Made by a program: the position numbers and the translations under genes. The notes beneath the pieces are model-generated. The model was not told the DNA's origin. It saw nothing but the letters and a program-made list of their open reading frames with translations, and ran no database searches. This document shows positions 53,705 through 62,605 of a stretch of 64,000 nucleotides of DNA, piece after piece. Each line of letters starts with the position of its first letter. Position 1 is the first letter of the stretch. The DNA comes from Halobaculum gomorrense (GTDB lineage: Archaea; Halobacteriota; Halobacteria; Halobacteriales; Haloferacaceae). The stretch lies in the NCBI RefSeq assembly GCF_900129775.1, contig NZ_FQWV01000002.1:186001-250000 (forward strand), given 5' to 3'.

Positions 53705-54319
53705 ATGAACTACGCCGACGCGCTCGACCGCGCTTACGACGAGCTGCCCGACACGCCCGCCGACGCCGGCGAACGCCTGCAAGTCCCCGACCCCGAGGGA
53801 CAGACCGACGGGGCGTTCACTCGCCTGACGAACCTCTCGGACATCGCCGATGCGCTCTCTCGTGACCCCGAGCACCTCCACAGCGCCATCCAGCGACAGC
53901 TTGGGACCAACGGTCAGTTCGAGGACGGCGTTGCCCGCTACAACGGGTCGTTCTCCATCGCCGACTTCGACGCCGCCATCGACGAGTACGTCGCCGAGTT
54001 CGTCACCTGCTCGGAGTGCGGCCTCCCCGACACCGTCCTCAAGACCGAGGACGGCGTCCGGATGCTCCGCTGTCAGGCGTGCGGTGCGTTCCGTCCGGTC
54101 CAGAAGCGGTCGTCGGCCGCGAGTCAGCAGTCGCAGGGTCCCGACATCGAGGAGGGGAAGACGTACGAACTGGAGATCACCGGAACCGGCCGCAAGGGCG
54201 ACGGCGTCGCCGAGAAGGGCAAGTTCACCGTGTTCGTCTCCGGCGCCCAGGAGGGACAGACGGTCCAGGCGTACGTCCACAACGTCTCCGGCAACCTCGC
54301 GTTCGCGCGTCCGACGTAA
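53705..54319 (+). CDS. Translation initiation factor aIF-2 beta subunit with C-terminal TRAM-like domain
   Basis: The 204-residue protein has the aIF-2beta core, with the central fold and the zinc ribbon TCSECGLPDT and RCQACGAF, and adds after PVQKRSS an extra domain (YELEITGTGRKGDGVAEKGKFTVFVSGAQEG) that matches a TRAM nucleic-acid-binding domain, as in haloarchaeal forms. aIF-2 brings initiator tRNA to the ribosome. Confidence 0.92.
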   Translation: MNYADALDRAYDELPDTPADAGERLQVPDPEGQTDGAFTRLTNLSDIADALSRDPEHLHSAIQRQLGTNGQFEDGVARYNGSFSIADFDAAIDEYVAEFVTCSECGLPDTVLKTEDGVRMLRCQACGAFRPVQKRSSAASQQSQGPDIEEGKTYELEITGTGRKGDGVAEKGKFTVFVSGAQEGQTVQAYVHNVSGNLAFARPT

Positions 54320-54384
54320 GCGCCGAAGCGCCCCGACCGCGGCGGCCGTCACGCACTTCCGACGAGCGTCCCAGACACCCGTCT

Positions 54385-54711
54385 GTGTCTGACCCCGAGA
54401 CAGACGCAGACGAGCTGTTTGACGCACTGCGCGCTCGGCTCGAATCGGGCGAAGAGACGCTCGAATCGCTGCTCGCCGAGCTGACCGACGACGGCGCCGA
54501 CGAGGAGCCAGTCGGTGACCCCCGAGTGGCGCTCTCGCGGACCCTCCGCCGCGAGATGCGAGAGACGGGGCACGGGCCGGCGAAGACGGCCACGGAGATC
54601 AGAGAGCGCGCCGCAGCCAGCGACCGCAGCCCCGTCGAGCAGCTCCGCGCCGACTACGGCGCCCCGGGCGCGCCCGACCACCGCGACGAAGCGGGCGGGG
54701 ACGACGACTGA
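54385..54711 (+). CDS. Acidic haloarchaeal hypothetical protein
   Basis: The 108-residue protein starts with GTG (SDPETDADELFDALRARLESGEETLESLLAEL) and is Asp/Glu-rich and helical with a disordered tail. It follows aIF-2beta by 65 bases. No domain was recognised. Confidence 0.55.
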   Translation: MSDPETDADELFDALRARLESGEETLESLLAELTDDGADEEPVGDPRVALSRTLRREMRETGHGPAKTATEIRERAAASDRSPVEQLRADYGAPGAPDHRDEAGGDDD

Positions 54712-54782
54712 GCGGGCCCTCCGGTTCTCGGCGTTGACAGTCGGGACACAACCTACTTTCCTCCCGATCGCGGTCCCGCGGT

Positions 54783-55028
54783 ATGGCGCGGCTCGACATT
54801 GCCGACGGTTTCGACGTACACGACTACCGGAGCAAGCTGAAGCTCATCACGCAGGACGCCGGGTCGATGACGCTCGCGAACCGCGAGGGGCTGGGCTGCC
54901 CCGCCTGCGGCGACCCCTTCGAGCGCCTGTTCGTCAGCGACGACGAGACGGTGAGGTTCGCGTCGGCGCCGAACGGACCGATCTGCCTGGCCCGAACCGA
55001 CGAACGACTGCTCGTGTTGACCCACTGA
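54783..55028 (+). CDS. Small haloarchaeal protein with a single CxxC (DUF7385-like)
   Basis: The 81-residue protein reads MARLDIADGFDVHDYRSKLKLITQDAG and has GCPACGDPFERLFV, a single CxxC, plus Cys68 in GPICLART as a possible third ligand. It looks like a small haloarchaeal family of unknown function (label recalled, not checked). Confidence 0.65.
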   Translation: MARLDIADGFDVHDYRSKLKLITQDAGSMTLANREGLGCPACGDPFERLFVSDDETVRFASAPNGPICLARTDERLLVLTH

Positions 55029-55159
55029 GCGGCGCGCTCGTCCCCGCTCGCGCCGGTCGATCGCGGGAAAGAACGCCCCGGTAGCCCCCGTTCCGGTGCC
55101 TCCACGGACGCCCCGCTCGGCGGTGGCTCCGCCGTGGTCCAGGATCGGCGGTGGCGCGC

Positions 55160-55576
55160 CTACTCGTCGGGCTCGAAGTCGAGCGCGGCGGAGTTGATGC
55201 AGAAGCGCTCGCCGGTGGGCTCGGGGCCGTCTTGGAAGACGTGCCCGAGGTGGCCGTCGCAGACGGCGCACTTCACCTCGACCCGGGACATCCCGTGGCG
55301 GTCGTCGTCCTCCAGAGTGACCTTCGACTCGTCGGCGGCGTAGAAGCTGGGCCACCCGCAGCCGGAGTCGTACTTCGTCTCCGACTCGAAGATGACGGTG
55401 CCGCAGCCGGCGCACTCGTAGACGCCGTCGTCGTCGCGGTCGACGTGCTCGCCGGAGAACCGCGCCTCCGTCCCGCGCTCGCGGAGGATCTCGTACTCCT
55501 CGTCGGTCAGTCGATCGCGCCACTCCTCATCGGTCTCCGGGAGGTCCTCCGGTGCCTGCTCGGCGAAATCGCTCAT
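55160..55576 (-). CDS. msrB: Peptide methionine (R)-S-oxide reductase
   Basis: MsrB reduces the R-form of methionine sulfoxide in proteins. The 138-residue enzyme has zinc ligand pairs CAGC and CAVC, SGCGWPSFYA, VKCAVCDGHLGHVF and the catalytic Cys in RFCINSAAL. The ATG at 55576 is the usual start; the frame further upstream is noncoding. Confidence 0.93.
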   Translation of the reverse strand: MSDFAEQAPEDLPETDEEWRDRLTDEEYEILRERGTEARFSGEHVDRDDDGVYECAGCGTVIFESETKYDSGCGWPSFYAADESKVTLEDDDRHGMSRVEVKCAVCDGHLGHVFQDGPEPTGERFCINSAALDFEPDE

Positions 55577-55682
55577 ACCCGCAGTGGGGGCTACAGCGGC
55601 ATGAACCCCCGGTCGCCGGCGGCCCCGCACACGGGGGCGACGCCCCCGGGTGCCTCGCGGCGGGCACGCGCCCCGCGCCGAC

Positions 55683-56480
55683 TCACTCCGGGAACAGCTC
55701 CGCCTCGCGCTCGACGGCGTCGATGCGGGCCTCGTCCTCGGGTTCGAGGTCGAGGTCGGCCGCCGGGAGGTTCGCGCGGAGGTGCGCCTCGCTGGAGGCC
55801 TTCGGGACGGTGACGACGCCCTCCTTGCCGGTGAGCCACGCGATGCTCACCGCCTCCGGCGTCGCGTCGTGCTTGGTCGCGACCGCGCGGACCGCATCGA
55901 CCTCGCGGACGCGACCGCCGGCCAGCGGCGAGTACGCGACCAGCGGGTAGCCGTGGTCGACGGCGTGCTCGCGGAGGGCGGGGCGCCGGAACAGCGGGTG
56001 GTACTCTGTCTGGTGGGCCGCCAGTGGAGCGTCGAGCAGGTCGATCGCCTCGTCGAGCTCGTCGAGGTCGAAGTTCGAGACGCCGACGTGGCCCGCGAGG
56101 CCGTCGTCGACGAGCGCGTCGAACGCCGCGAGCGTGCCGGCGGGGTCGTAGCCGCCCTTCGGTCGGTGGACATACAGCAGATCGACCGCGTCGAGGCCGA
56201 GCCGGTCCAGGCTCGCTTCCGTCGACGGGCGGACATCCTCGGGCGCGAGGCGGTCGATCCAGGTCTTCGTCGCGACGGTGACCGCGTCGCGGTCGCCGCC
56301 GCCGCCGTCGAGGGCCGCGGCAAGGCCGGCGCCGACGGTCGCCTCGTTCTCGTACACCTGGGCGGTGTCGAAGTGGCGGTAGCCCGCTCGCAGCGCCGTC
56401 TCGACTGCGGCGGCACCCTCGTCGCCGTCGAGGCCCATCGTGCCGAGGCCGACAGGCGGGAGATCGAGGTCCGTGTTCAT
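55683..56480 (-). CDS. Aldo/keto reductase
   Basis: The 265-residue protein has the AKR barrel and tetrad: Asp in HFDTAQVYENE with catalytic Tyr, Lys in VATKTWID, and His in YVHRPKGG. The cofactor end shows VPKASSEAHLRANL. It is of the AKR5-like bacterial/archaeal type; the substrate is unknown. Upstream is the oppositely placed HAD gene on the same strand. Confidence 0.9.
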   Translation of the reverse strand: MNTDLDLPPVGLGTMGLDGDEGAAAVETALRAGYRHFDTAQVYENEATVGAGLAAALDGGGGDRDAVTVATKTWIDRLAPEDVRPSTEASLDRLGLDAVDLLYVHRPKGGYDPAGTLAAFDALVDDGLAGHVGVSNFDLDELDEAIDLLDAPLAAHQTEYHPLFRRPALREHAVDHGYPLVAYSPLAGGRVREVDAVRAVATKHDATPEAVSIAWLTGKEGVVTVPKASSEAHLRANLPAADLDLEPEDEARIDAVEREAELFPE

Positions 56481-56537
56481 ATGCGGTGATCGGGGGGCGG
56501 CGAGAAAGTGTCGCCGGTCGTGGGGCGGAGTCGGCGG

Positions 56538-57191
56538 TCAGGCACAGATCGCCCGGAGGTCGGCGAACCCGTCGATGTCGTACGTCGGCGTGACCGAGAG
56601 GGTCCAGTCCTCGCGGTGCGGGCGGCGGATGAACGCCGAGTCGATGCCGGCGTTGTCTGCGGCCTCGATGTCGGACTCGTTGTCGCCGACGAACAGCGCT
56701 GTGTCGGCGTTCAGGTCCGCGAGCGCCCGGTCGATGTAGTGGCTGTTGGGCTTCTTGCGCCGGAGGCTCTCGACGGTCGGCTCGCGGCCGTAGGCGGTGT
56801 CGAAGAGGTCGGCGACACCGAAGTGGTCGAGGAGGAACTCCACCGTCTCGTGTTGGTTCGAGGAGACGATCCCGAGCGGCGCCGAGAGGTCGCGGAGCAC
56901 GTCGATGTCGTCGTACAGGCGCTTGTTGCCCGCGCGGACCTCGCGGCGCTGGGCCTCGAAGGCGGTCCGGTCGCGCATGGCCCAGAACTCCCGGGGCGTG
57001 AGGTCGTAGGTGTCGCACACCTCCTCGACCTGCCCGGGGGAGACGCCGACGACCATCGACTCGACGTGCTCGGGGTCCGGGTCGGCCACCGAGAGCGCCT
57101 CGAAGGCGTCCCAGGCGGCCTCGTGGAGCACGTCGTAGTGGGTGCGCCCCACGAGTACCCCGTCGTTGTCGAAGACGATCGCGTCGTACAT
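56538..57191 (-). CDS. HAD-superfamily hydrolase
   Basis: The 217-residue protein begins MYDAIVFDNDGVLVG (motif I with Asp nucleophile) and has GIVSSN (motif II), RKKPNS with Lys, and FVGDNESDIEAADNAG (motif III/IV). It resembles Gph/PPase-type phosphatases of unknown substrate. The ATG at 57191 leads directly into motif I. Confidence 0.85.
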   Translation of the reverse strand: MYDAIVFDNDGVLVGRTHYDVLHEAAWDAFEALSVADPDPEHVESMVVGVSPGQVEEVCDTYDLTPREFWAMRDRTAFEAQRREVRAGNKRLYDDIDVLRDLSAPLGIVSSNQHETVEFLLDHFGVADLFDTAYGREPTVESLRRKKPNSHYIDRALADLNADTALFVGDNESDIEAADNAGIDSAFIRRPHREDWTLSVTPTYDIDGFADLRAICA

Positions 57192-57387
57192 GCCGGTTAC
57201 TGGCGCGTCATTGCGGATAAGCGTTTCACCCGGGTGTCGAGAGCGTTCCACGGGAACGCCACTCACGACGGTCGCCCGTTGGCGCCGCTCGTACCTCGGC
57301 CCCGCCCGCTCGTCGCTGCCTCCTCGGCACTGCTCGCTCGGTCGACCGCCCGCAAGCGATACGGAGCCGCCGTCCGTGATCACGGTG

Positions 57388-58512
57388 ATGGCACACCTCG
57401 GCATCGTCGGCGCCGGCCTCGCGGGCGCAGGCGCGGCGTACGCGCTCCGCGACACCGACCACGACGCGACGATCCTTGAGAAGTCCCGCGGCGTCGGCGG
57501 TCGCGCGGCGACCAGGCGACGGGACGGCTGCCGCTACGACCACGGCGCCAACTACGTGAAGCTCCCCGACGAGCGGACCGGTGACCTGATCCGCGACCTC
57601 GGCGACGATGGGCTCGTCGACATCGCGGAACCGGTGTGGACGTTCGGCGCTGACGGAGAGATCGCCCCCGGCGACGGCGACGACGAGCACAAGTACACCT
57701 GGGAGGCAGGGATCACCCAGTTCGCCAAGCGACTGCTCGCGGAGACGGACGCCGAGGTGCGCAAGACGACGCGCGCCGAGTCGATCGTTCGCGACGGCGG
57801 GGGCGCCCGGGACGGGACGGCCGACGGCGACACCGGTCCGGGCGGCGACCGCGGGGGCGCCTGGACGGTCACCGACGCCGACGGCGACGACCACGGCCCG
57901 TTCGACGCGCTCGTGCTCACGCCGCCGGCGCCCCAGACGGCCGACCTGCTCGCGGCGACGGAGTGGCCCGACGACGGCGGCGCGCTCGCTGACCTGCGCG
58001 CGGCCGTCGAGGCGACCGAGTTCCGCACAGTCCGGACCCTCGCGTTGCACTACCCGTTTGAACTCGACGTGCCGTGGTACGGCCTGGTCGACGTGGAGAA
58101 GACCCACGAGATCGGGTGGCTCTCGCGCGAGGAGTGCAAGCGCGGACACGTCCCCGACGGCGAGGGGCTACTGATCGTCCAGCTGAGCCCCGAGTGGTCG
58201 ACCGCCCACTACGACGACTCGCTGGAGGCGGCCGCCGCCGAGGCGGCGACGCTCGCGGCCGACCTGGTCGGGGACGACCGACTCGCGGATCCCGACTGGG
58301 CGGACGACCAGGGCTGGCGCTACGCGCTCCCGAACGAGGGGCTGGTCGGCGACGGCGGACCCGACGCCGCCGCCGGCGCGGTCGCGGCCGCCCGCGAGGC
58401 GGGGTTGTACCTCGCCGGCGACTGGGTCGCCGGGCGGGGGCGCGCCGCCGCGGCGCTGTGGAACGGGATCGACGCCGGCGAGTCGATCGCCGAGCGCCTG
58501 TCGGGCCGCTGA
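57388..58512 (+). CDS. FAD-dependent oxidoreductase (renalase/amine-oxidase-like)
   Basis: The 374-residue protein begins with a dinucleotide fold (GIVGAGLAGAGAAYAL) and SRGVGGRAATRR, then DHGANYVKL; near the end YLAGDWVAGRGRAAAALWNGIDAGESIAE binds the FAD tail. This is the renalase-like NAD(P)/FAD family. The ATG at 57388 directly precedes the fold. The substrate is unknown. Confidence 0.85.
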   Translation: MAHLGIVGAGLAGAGAAYALRDTDHDATILEKSRGVGGRAATRRRDGCRYDHGANYVKLPDERTGDLIRDLGDDGLVDIAEPVWTFGADGEIAPGDGDDEHKYTWEAGITQFAKRLLAETDAEVRKTTRAESIVRDGGGARDGTADGDTGPGGDRGGAWTVTDADGDDHGPFDALVLTPPAPQTADLLAATEWPDDGGALADLRAAVEATEFRTVRTLALHYPFELDVPWYGLVDVEKTHEIGWLSREECKRGHVPDGEGLLIVQLSPEWSTAHYDDSLEAAAAEAATLAADLVGDDRLADPDWADDQGWRYALPNEGLVGDGGPDAAAGAVAAAREAGLYLAGDWVAGRGRAAAALWNGIDAGESIAERLSGR

Positions 58513-58644
58513 GACGGCCGAGGCGGCTGAGGGGGCCGAGACGGTCGAAGACGACCGAGAGAGACCGCCGGCGACGACGGCGTCCGTATTGTCCGCTGTC
58601 GAAACCGACTCCCCGGCGTCGCCCGGAGACGGATCAGAGACGCG

Positions 58645-59664
58645 ATGTCGGACGACACCCACGCCCGCCGAACGGACGCGCCCGCCGTCACGGTCGAGTC
58701 CGGCGCGCGCCTCCACTTCGGCTTCGGCACCCTCTCGCTGGCGCACGAGCGCCTGTACGGCGCCGTCGGGGTCGGCCTCGACGCGCCCCGGGTCAGGCTC
58801 CGGGTCGCGCCCGCCGACGCAGTCGAGAGCGACCACGGCACCGCCCGCGAGTACACCGCGCGCGCGTGCGACCTGCTGGGCGTCGACGGCGCCCGCGTCG
58901 CCGTCGAGGCGGAGCTCCCCCGCCACATGGGGCTGGGGAGCGGGACGCAACTGGCGCTCGCGACGCTCGCGGGCGTCGCCCGCGCGCACGACCTCGACCC
59001 GACGGTTCGCGATCGCGCGCCGGAACTCGGCCGCGGTGGACGCTCGGGCGTCGGCGTCGCGACGTTCGAGAACGGCGGCTTCGTCCTCGACGCCGGCCAC
59101 CCGACCGGGCGGTTCACCACGGACCGCCCCGCCGACGGCGACTGGACCGTCCCCGCCGTCGCCGCCCGTCACCGCGTGCCCGACCACTGGCGGTTCCTGC
59201 TCGTGATCCCGGAGGCGGACCCGGGACGCGCCGGCGACGACGAGGACTCCGCCATCCGCCGTGCGGTCGAGGACGCCGACCCCGCCGTCGCCGACCGCGT
59301 CGCGGGCGTGATCCAGCGCCGTCTGCTCCCTGCGGTCGCGGAGGGCTCGGCCGAGCGCTTCGGCGCCGCCGTCGAGGAGGTCGGCCGGCTCAACGGCGCG
59401 TGGTTCGCCGACGAGCAGGGCGGCGTCTACCGCCCGCCCGTCGGCGACATCGTGGCTGAAATCGGCGACGACCCGGCCGTCTACGGCGCCGGACAGTCCT
59501 CGTGGGGGCCGGTCGTGTACGGCGTCACCGATGCCAACCGGGCCGACGGGGCGCGCGAGGCCGGCGCCGACGCGCTCGCGGCCGCGGGCGTCGACGGGGA
59601 GGTGCGGGTCGTCCGGCCGCGCAACCGCGGCGCCGAGATCGGCGCCGATCGGCACAACGCCTAA
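58645..59664 (+). CDS. Beta-ribofuranosylaminobenzene 5'-phosphate synthase (GHMP-fold)
   Basis: The 339-residue protein belongs to the GHMP superfamily, with RLHFGFGTLSLAHERLYGAVG near the start and the ATP/phosphate loop PRHMGLGSGTQLALA. RFAP synthase joins PRPP and 4-hydroxybenzoate or pABA in the methanopterin-type pterin pathway. Many haloarchaea carry it though not methanogenic. The next gene is a separate KaiC-like protein. Confidence 0.82.
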   Translation: MSDDTHARRTDAPAVTVESGARLHFGFGTLSLAHERLYGAVGVGLDAPRVRLRVAPADAVESDHGTAREYTARACDLLGVDGARVAVEAELPRHMGLGSGTQLALATLAGVARAHDLDPTVRDRAPELGRGGRSGVGVATFENGGFVLDAGHPTGRFTTDRPADGDWTVPAVAARHRVPDHWRFLLVIPEADPGRAGDDEDSAIRRAVEDADPAVADRVAGVIQRRLLPAVAEGSAERFGAAVEEVGRLNGAWFADEQGGVYRPPVGDIVAEIGDDPAVYGAGQSSWGPVVYGVTDANRADGAREAGADALAAAGVDGEVRVVRPRNRGAEIGADRHNA

Positions 59665-59688
59665 GCGCGCGCCCGAGCGAGCAGTGGC

Positions 59689-60525
59689 ATGGATCGGATC
59701 CCGTTCGGCGTCGCCGAGCTCGACTCGGTGCTCGGCGGCGGCGCCCCCGAGGGCAGCGTCGTGCTCGTCGCCGGCGAGTCCGGCGCCGGCGCCCGGGAGT
59801 TCGCCTACACGAGCGCCGCGATGAACGCTCTCGCCCGCGTCGACGCGGAGACGTTCGACCTCTACTACGGCGACGTGGCCGACTCCGCCGCCGTCCCGCC
59901 GGCGGTCCACTACCTCTCGTTCACCACCGACGCCGACTACATCGAGCGCGAACTGCGCTACACGATGGCCGACGAGATCGTCGACGCCGCCGTCGAGGGG
60001 ATCGAGTTCGCCGACCTCTCGCCGGAGTACTTCCAGCTGTCGCCCATCCCGCGCGAGTGGTACATGGGGGCGACGAGCAGCATTCACGACCTCGGTAGCG
60101 CCGGCAACCGCGACGGCGTCCTCTCGGCGCTGGGGGAGTATCTCTCGGCGAACGCCGCGGGCAATCTCGTCGTCGTCGACGCCGTCACCGACCTCGTCGG
60201 CGCCTCCGGCGGCGAGGTGGAGTGGGCGGACGTGGCGATGCTGGTGCGCGGGCTCGCGAAGGCAGTCCACTCGTGGGGCGGGCTGCTGCTCGCGCTCGTC
60301 AACATCGACACGATCTCCGACCGGCAGCTCGGCCAACTCGTCGACGGCAGCGGCGGGACCCTCCAGTTCAGCTGGGAGTCCGGCGGCTCCAAGCGGGCAC
60401 GGACGATGGTCGTCCGGGAGTTCCGCGGTGTGCTCTCCCAACTGGAGTCGGAGAACATCGTCCGCTTCGAGACGGAAATCCACGACGGCGGGCTCGACAT
60501 CAGCGATGTGCGGAAGATCCGGTGA
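59689..60525 (+). CDS. KaiC/RAD55-like protein with degenerate Walker A (HTR-like)
   Basis: The 278-residue protein starts MDRIPFGVAELDSVLGGGAPEGSVVLVAGE, the RecA/KaiC-type entry, but the Walker A reads GESGAGAR, with Ala35 and Arg36 in the place of the essential Lys and Ser/Thr. Walker B-like hydrophobic strand is NLVVVDAVTD. It is therefore unlikely to hydrolyse ATP in the usual way. It may be a scaffold for signalling. Just downstream is a coiled-coil zinc-ribbon gene under its own promoter. Confidence 0.75.
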   Translation: MDRIPFGVAELDSVLGGGAPEGSVVLVAGESGAGAREFAYTSAAMNALARVDAETFDLYYGDVADSAAVPPAVHYLSFTTDADYIERELRYTMADEIVDAAVEGIEFADLSPEYFQLSPIPREWYMGATSSIHDLGSAGNRDGVLSALGEYLSANAAGNLVVVDAVTDLVGASGGEVEWADVAMLVRGLAKAVHSWGGLLLALVNIDTISDRQLGQLVDGSGGTLQFSWESGGSKRARTMVVREFRGVLSQLESENIVRFETEIHDGGLDISDVRKIR

Positions 60526-60638
60526 CGAACGCACGGGCGGGGGACCGCGCCGCGTGGGAGCCGTTCGGGACCGCCCGAGCGGGGTCGACGACTCGCGGTT
60601 CACACAGTACGATACCACTACCGATAGCCGGGCCGGTA

Positions 60639-60650
60639 GTATTTATATGC
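60639..60650 (+). promoter_or_regulatory. TATA box of the coiled-coil zinc-ribbon gene
   Basis: ATTTATATG at about 60641-60649 lies 24-31 bases before the ATG at 60672 and stands out in a GC-rich background, so it should give a leaderless transcript. Confidence 0.7.
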
Positions 60651-60671
60651 ACACCACCTACATGACGGTAG

Positions 60672-61487
60672 ATGGACGGTGAGCAGGTCGAGGGGCTGCC
60701 GAGCGTCCTTCGTGACTGGATCGAGACCCGCGCGGACGAGACCGGTCGCTCCCGCGACGAGCTGTTGGCTCGCGCCGTCGCGGTCGATCGACTGCTCGAG
60801 GACGACGGCGACTCGCTTCCCGATCCGGCGGTGCTCGACGAGGCCGACGCGGTCGCTTCCCGGCTCGATGTGATCGAGGCGCGCGTCGACGAGTTGAACG
60901 AGGAACTCGACGAGAAGATCGACGACGTTCGCTCCCGGGTGATCCAGGTCAAACGCGAGACCGACGCGAAGGCGGAGGCGGGTCACGATCACCCGGACCT
61001 GCGCGAGACGGCCGAGTTGGCACCGGATATCGCCGCCGATGTCGACGAGTTGCGCGACCGGCTGGCGGAGCTCGACGAGGCCGTCGAGGACGGCTTCGCG
61101 AACTACGAGGAGGTGCTGGAGTACCTCACAGACACCGCCGACGACCACGACGCGAAGCTCTCCACGGTCGCGACCGTGCTCGCGGACGTTCGCGCTCGAG
61201 TGTCGACGCTAGAGGCGCGCGAGGCGCGCCGCCGCGCGGCGGCGGACCTGAAAGCCGAGGCCAACCGTCTGGGGGTGACGACGGCCGACTGCGAGGGCTG
61301 CGGCTCGACCATCCGGCTCGGGCTGCTGTCGACTCCGGAGTGCCCGCACTGCGGGAGCATCTTCGAGGCGGTCGAGCCGGCGTCGGGATTTTTCGGGTCG
61401 CCGTCGCTCACGGTCGGCGCACAACCCGCGCTGGAGGGTGAGACGGTCGACGACGACGACCCGGACGCGATCTTCGACGAGGGATAG
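60672..61487 (+). CDS. Coiled-coil protein with C-terminal zinc ribbon (CopG/RHH-like start)
   Basis: The 271-residue protein has a short N-terminal helix region (LPSVLRDWIETRADETGRSRDELLARA) like a ribbon-helix-helix, then about 140 residues of predicted coiled coil with a Lys/Glu pattern, and a zinc ribbon (CEGCGSTIRLG and CPHCGSIF) before an acidic tail. It looks like a haloarchaeal regulator or structural protein of unknown function. The next gene starts directly after its stop. Confidence 0.7.
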   Translation: MDGEQVEGLPSVLRDWIETRADETGRSRDELLARAVAVDRLLEDDGDSLPDPAVLDEADAVASRLDVIEARVDELNEELDEKIDDVRSRVIQVKRETDAKAEAGHDHPDLRETAELAPDIAADVDELRDRLAELDEAVEDGFANYEEVLEYLTDTADDHDAKLSTVATVLADVRARVSTLEAREARRRAAADLKAEANRLGVTTADCEGCGSTIRLGLLSTPECPHCGSIFEAVEPASGFFGSPSLTVGAQPALEGETVDDDDPDAIFDEG

Positions 61488-62231
61488 ATGTCGGGGGACG
61501 ACGCCGGCGGTCCGGACGGCGGGGCCGAACGCGGCGACGGACCCGACGGCGAGGACAGCCCCGACGGCGAGGACAGCCCCGACGGCGGAGACGGAGACGA
61601 CGCGCCGCGGGTGCAGAACCCGTTCGCCGGAGCGGAGGCAGCTCGCGGCGGAGGCGGCACGGGCGACGGAGGCGACGGAAGCGGCGCGGGCGACCGGGGT
61701 GACGCCGACGAGGACGCCGACGGCTCCCGTCGCGACGCCCCGCTCGACGACCTCGCCCGGCGGGTCGGCGAGCGATCCAGCGGTCACGACCGCGACTCGC
61801 GCGGGCGCTCGGACCTGTTCGAGGAGGTCGACGTGGGCGACGTGGACACGGAGGCGCTGTGGGCGTCGCTCGCGGCTACTGAGTCGACAGCGTCCGACGC
61901 CGGCGCCGGCGGTTCCGCCGCCAGCCCCGCCGACCACGATCACGGCCACGGCGCCGCGCCGGGCGTCGCCGAGTCCGTCGAGGAACCGATCGACCCGAAG
62001 GACTCCCGACCCGAGCACGTGGTCGACAAGCGGAAGTACTGTCAGCGCTGCCCGTACCTCTCGGACCCTCCGAACGTCGTGTGCGGCCGCGACGGCACCG
62101 ACATCATCGAGGTCGTCGACGCCGAGCGCTTCCGGGTTCGCGGCTGTCCAATGGTGACGACCGAGGTGAAGCCGAACTTCGCCGCCGCCGAGGAGGCCGA
62201 GGGCGGGCCGCCGCCGGGCGACGACGCGTAA
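61488..62231 (+). CDS. Acidic haloarchaeal protein with C-terminal Cys cluster
   Basis: The 247-residue protein begins with a 150-residue Gly/Asp-rich disordered region with short repeats (DGEDSP twice) and ends in a compact domain (RKYCQRCPYLSDPPNVVCGRDG, RGCPMVTTE) with four Cys that could bind zinc or FeS. Its ATG directly follows the stop of the coiled-coil gene (TAGATG), so both are in one operon. The function is unknown. Confidence 0.65.
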   Translation: MSGDDAGGPDGGAERGDGPDGEDSPDGEDSPDGGDGDDAPRVQNPFAGAEAARGGGGTGDGGDGSGAGDRGDADEDADGSRRDAPLDDLARRVGERSSGHDRDSRGRSDLFEEVDVGDVDTEALWASLAATESTASDAGAGGSAASPADHDHGHGAAPGVAESVEEPIDPKDSRPEHVVDKRKYCQRCPYLSDPPNVVCGRDGTDIIEVVDAERFRVRGCPMVTTEVKPNFAAAEEAEGGPPPGDDA

Positions 62232-62263
62232 CACATACCGGTGCGGCCCGAGTAGCGCGGGGT

Positions 62264-62587
62264 ATGCAGTTTTGCGACGACTGCGGCTCGATGATGCGCA
62301 CCGAAGACGGGGTGATGGTGTGCGCCTCCTGCGGCGCGACCGCCGACCGCGACGAGGATCTGGCCGCGCGGTACGTCTCCACCGAGGAGCAAACCGACGA
62401 TGACGTGATTGAGACCGAGGAAGGCGCGAACTTCGAGGGGAAGCCTACCTCCGACGACGTGATCTGCGACGAGTGCGGTCACACCGTCGCCTGGTACACG
62501 ATCAAACAGACCGGCGCCGCCGACGAGCCGCCGACGCGCTTCTTCAAGTGCAAGGAGTGCGGCTACCGCTGGAGAGAATACAACTGA
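62264..62587 (+). CDS. tfs: Transcription factor S (TFS), RNA polymerase cleavage factor
   Basis: The 107-residue protein has an N-terminal zinc ribbon (FCDDCGS, CASCGA) and a C-terminal one (CDECGH, CKECGY), with the Asp-Glu pair of the catalytic hairpin in GAADEPPTRFFKC. TFS is the archaeal TFIIS analogue that rescues backtracked polymerase. A GTG upstream is possible but the ATG at 62264 is standard. Confidence 0.92.
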   Translation: MQFCDDCGSMMRTEDGVMVCASCGATADRDEDLAARYVSTEEQTDDDVIETEEGANFEGKPTSDDVICDECGHTVAWYTIKQTGAADEPPTRFFKCKECGYRWREYN

Positions 62588-62605
62588 TGGTCTAGCGGGA
62601 CCGGC

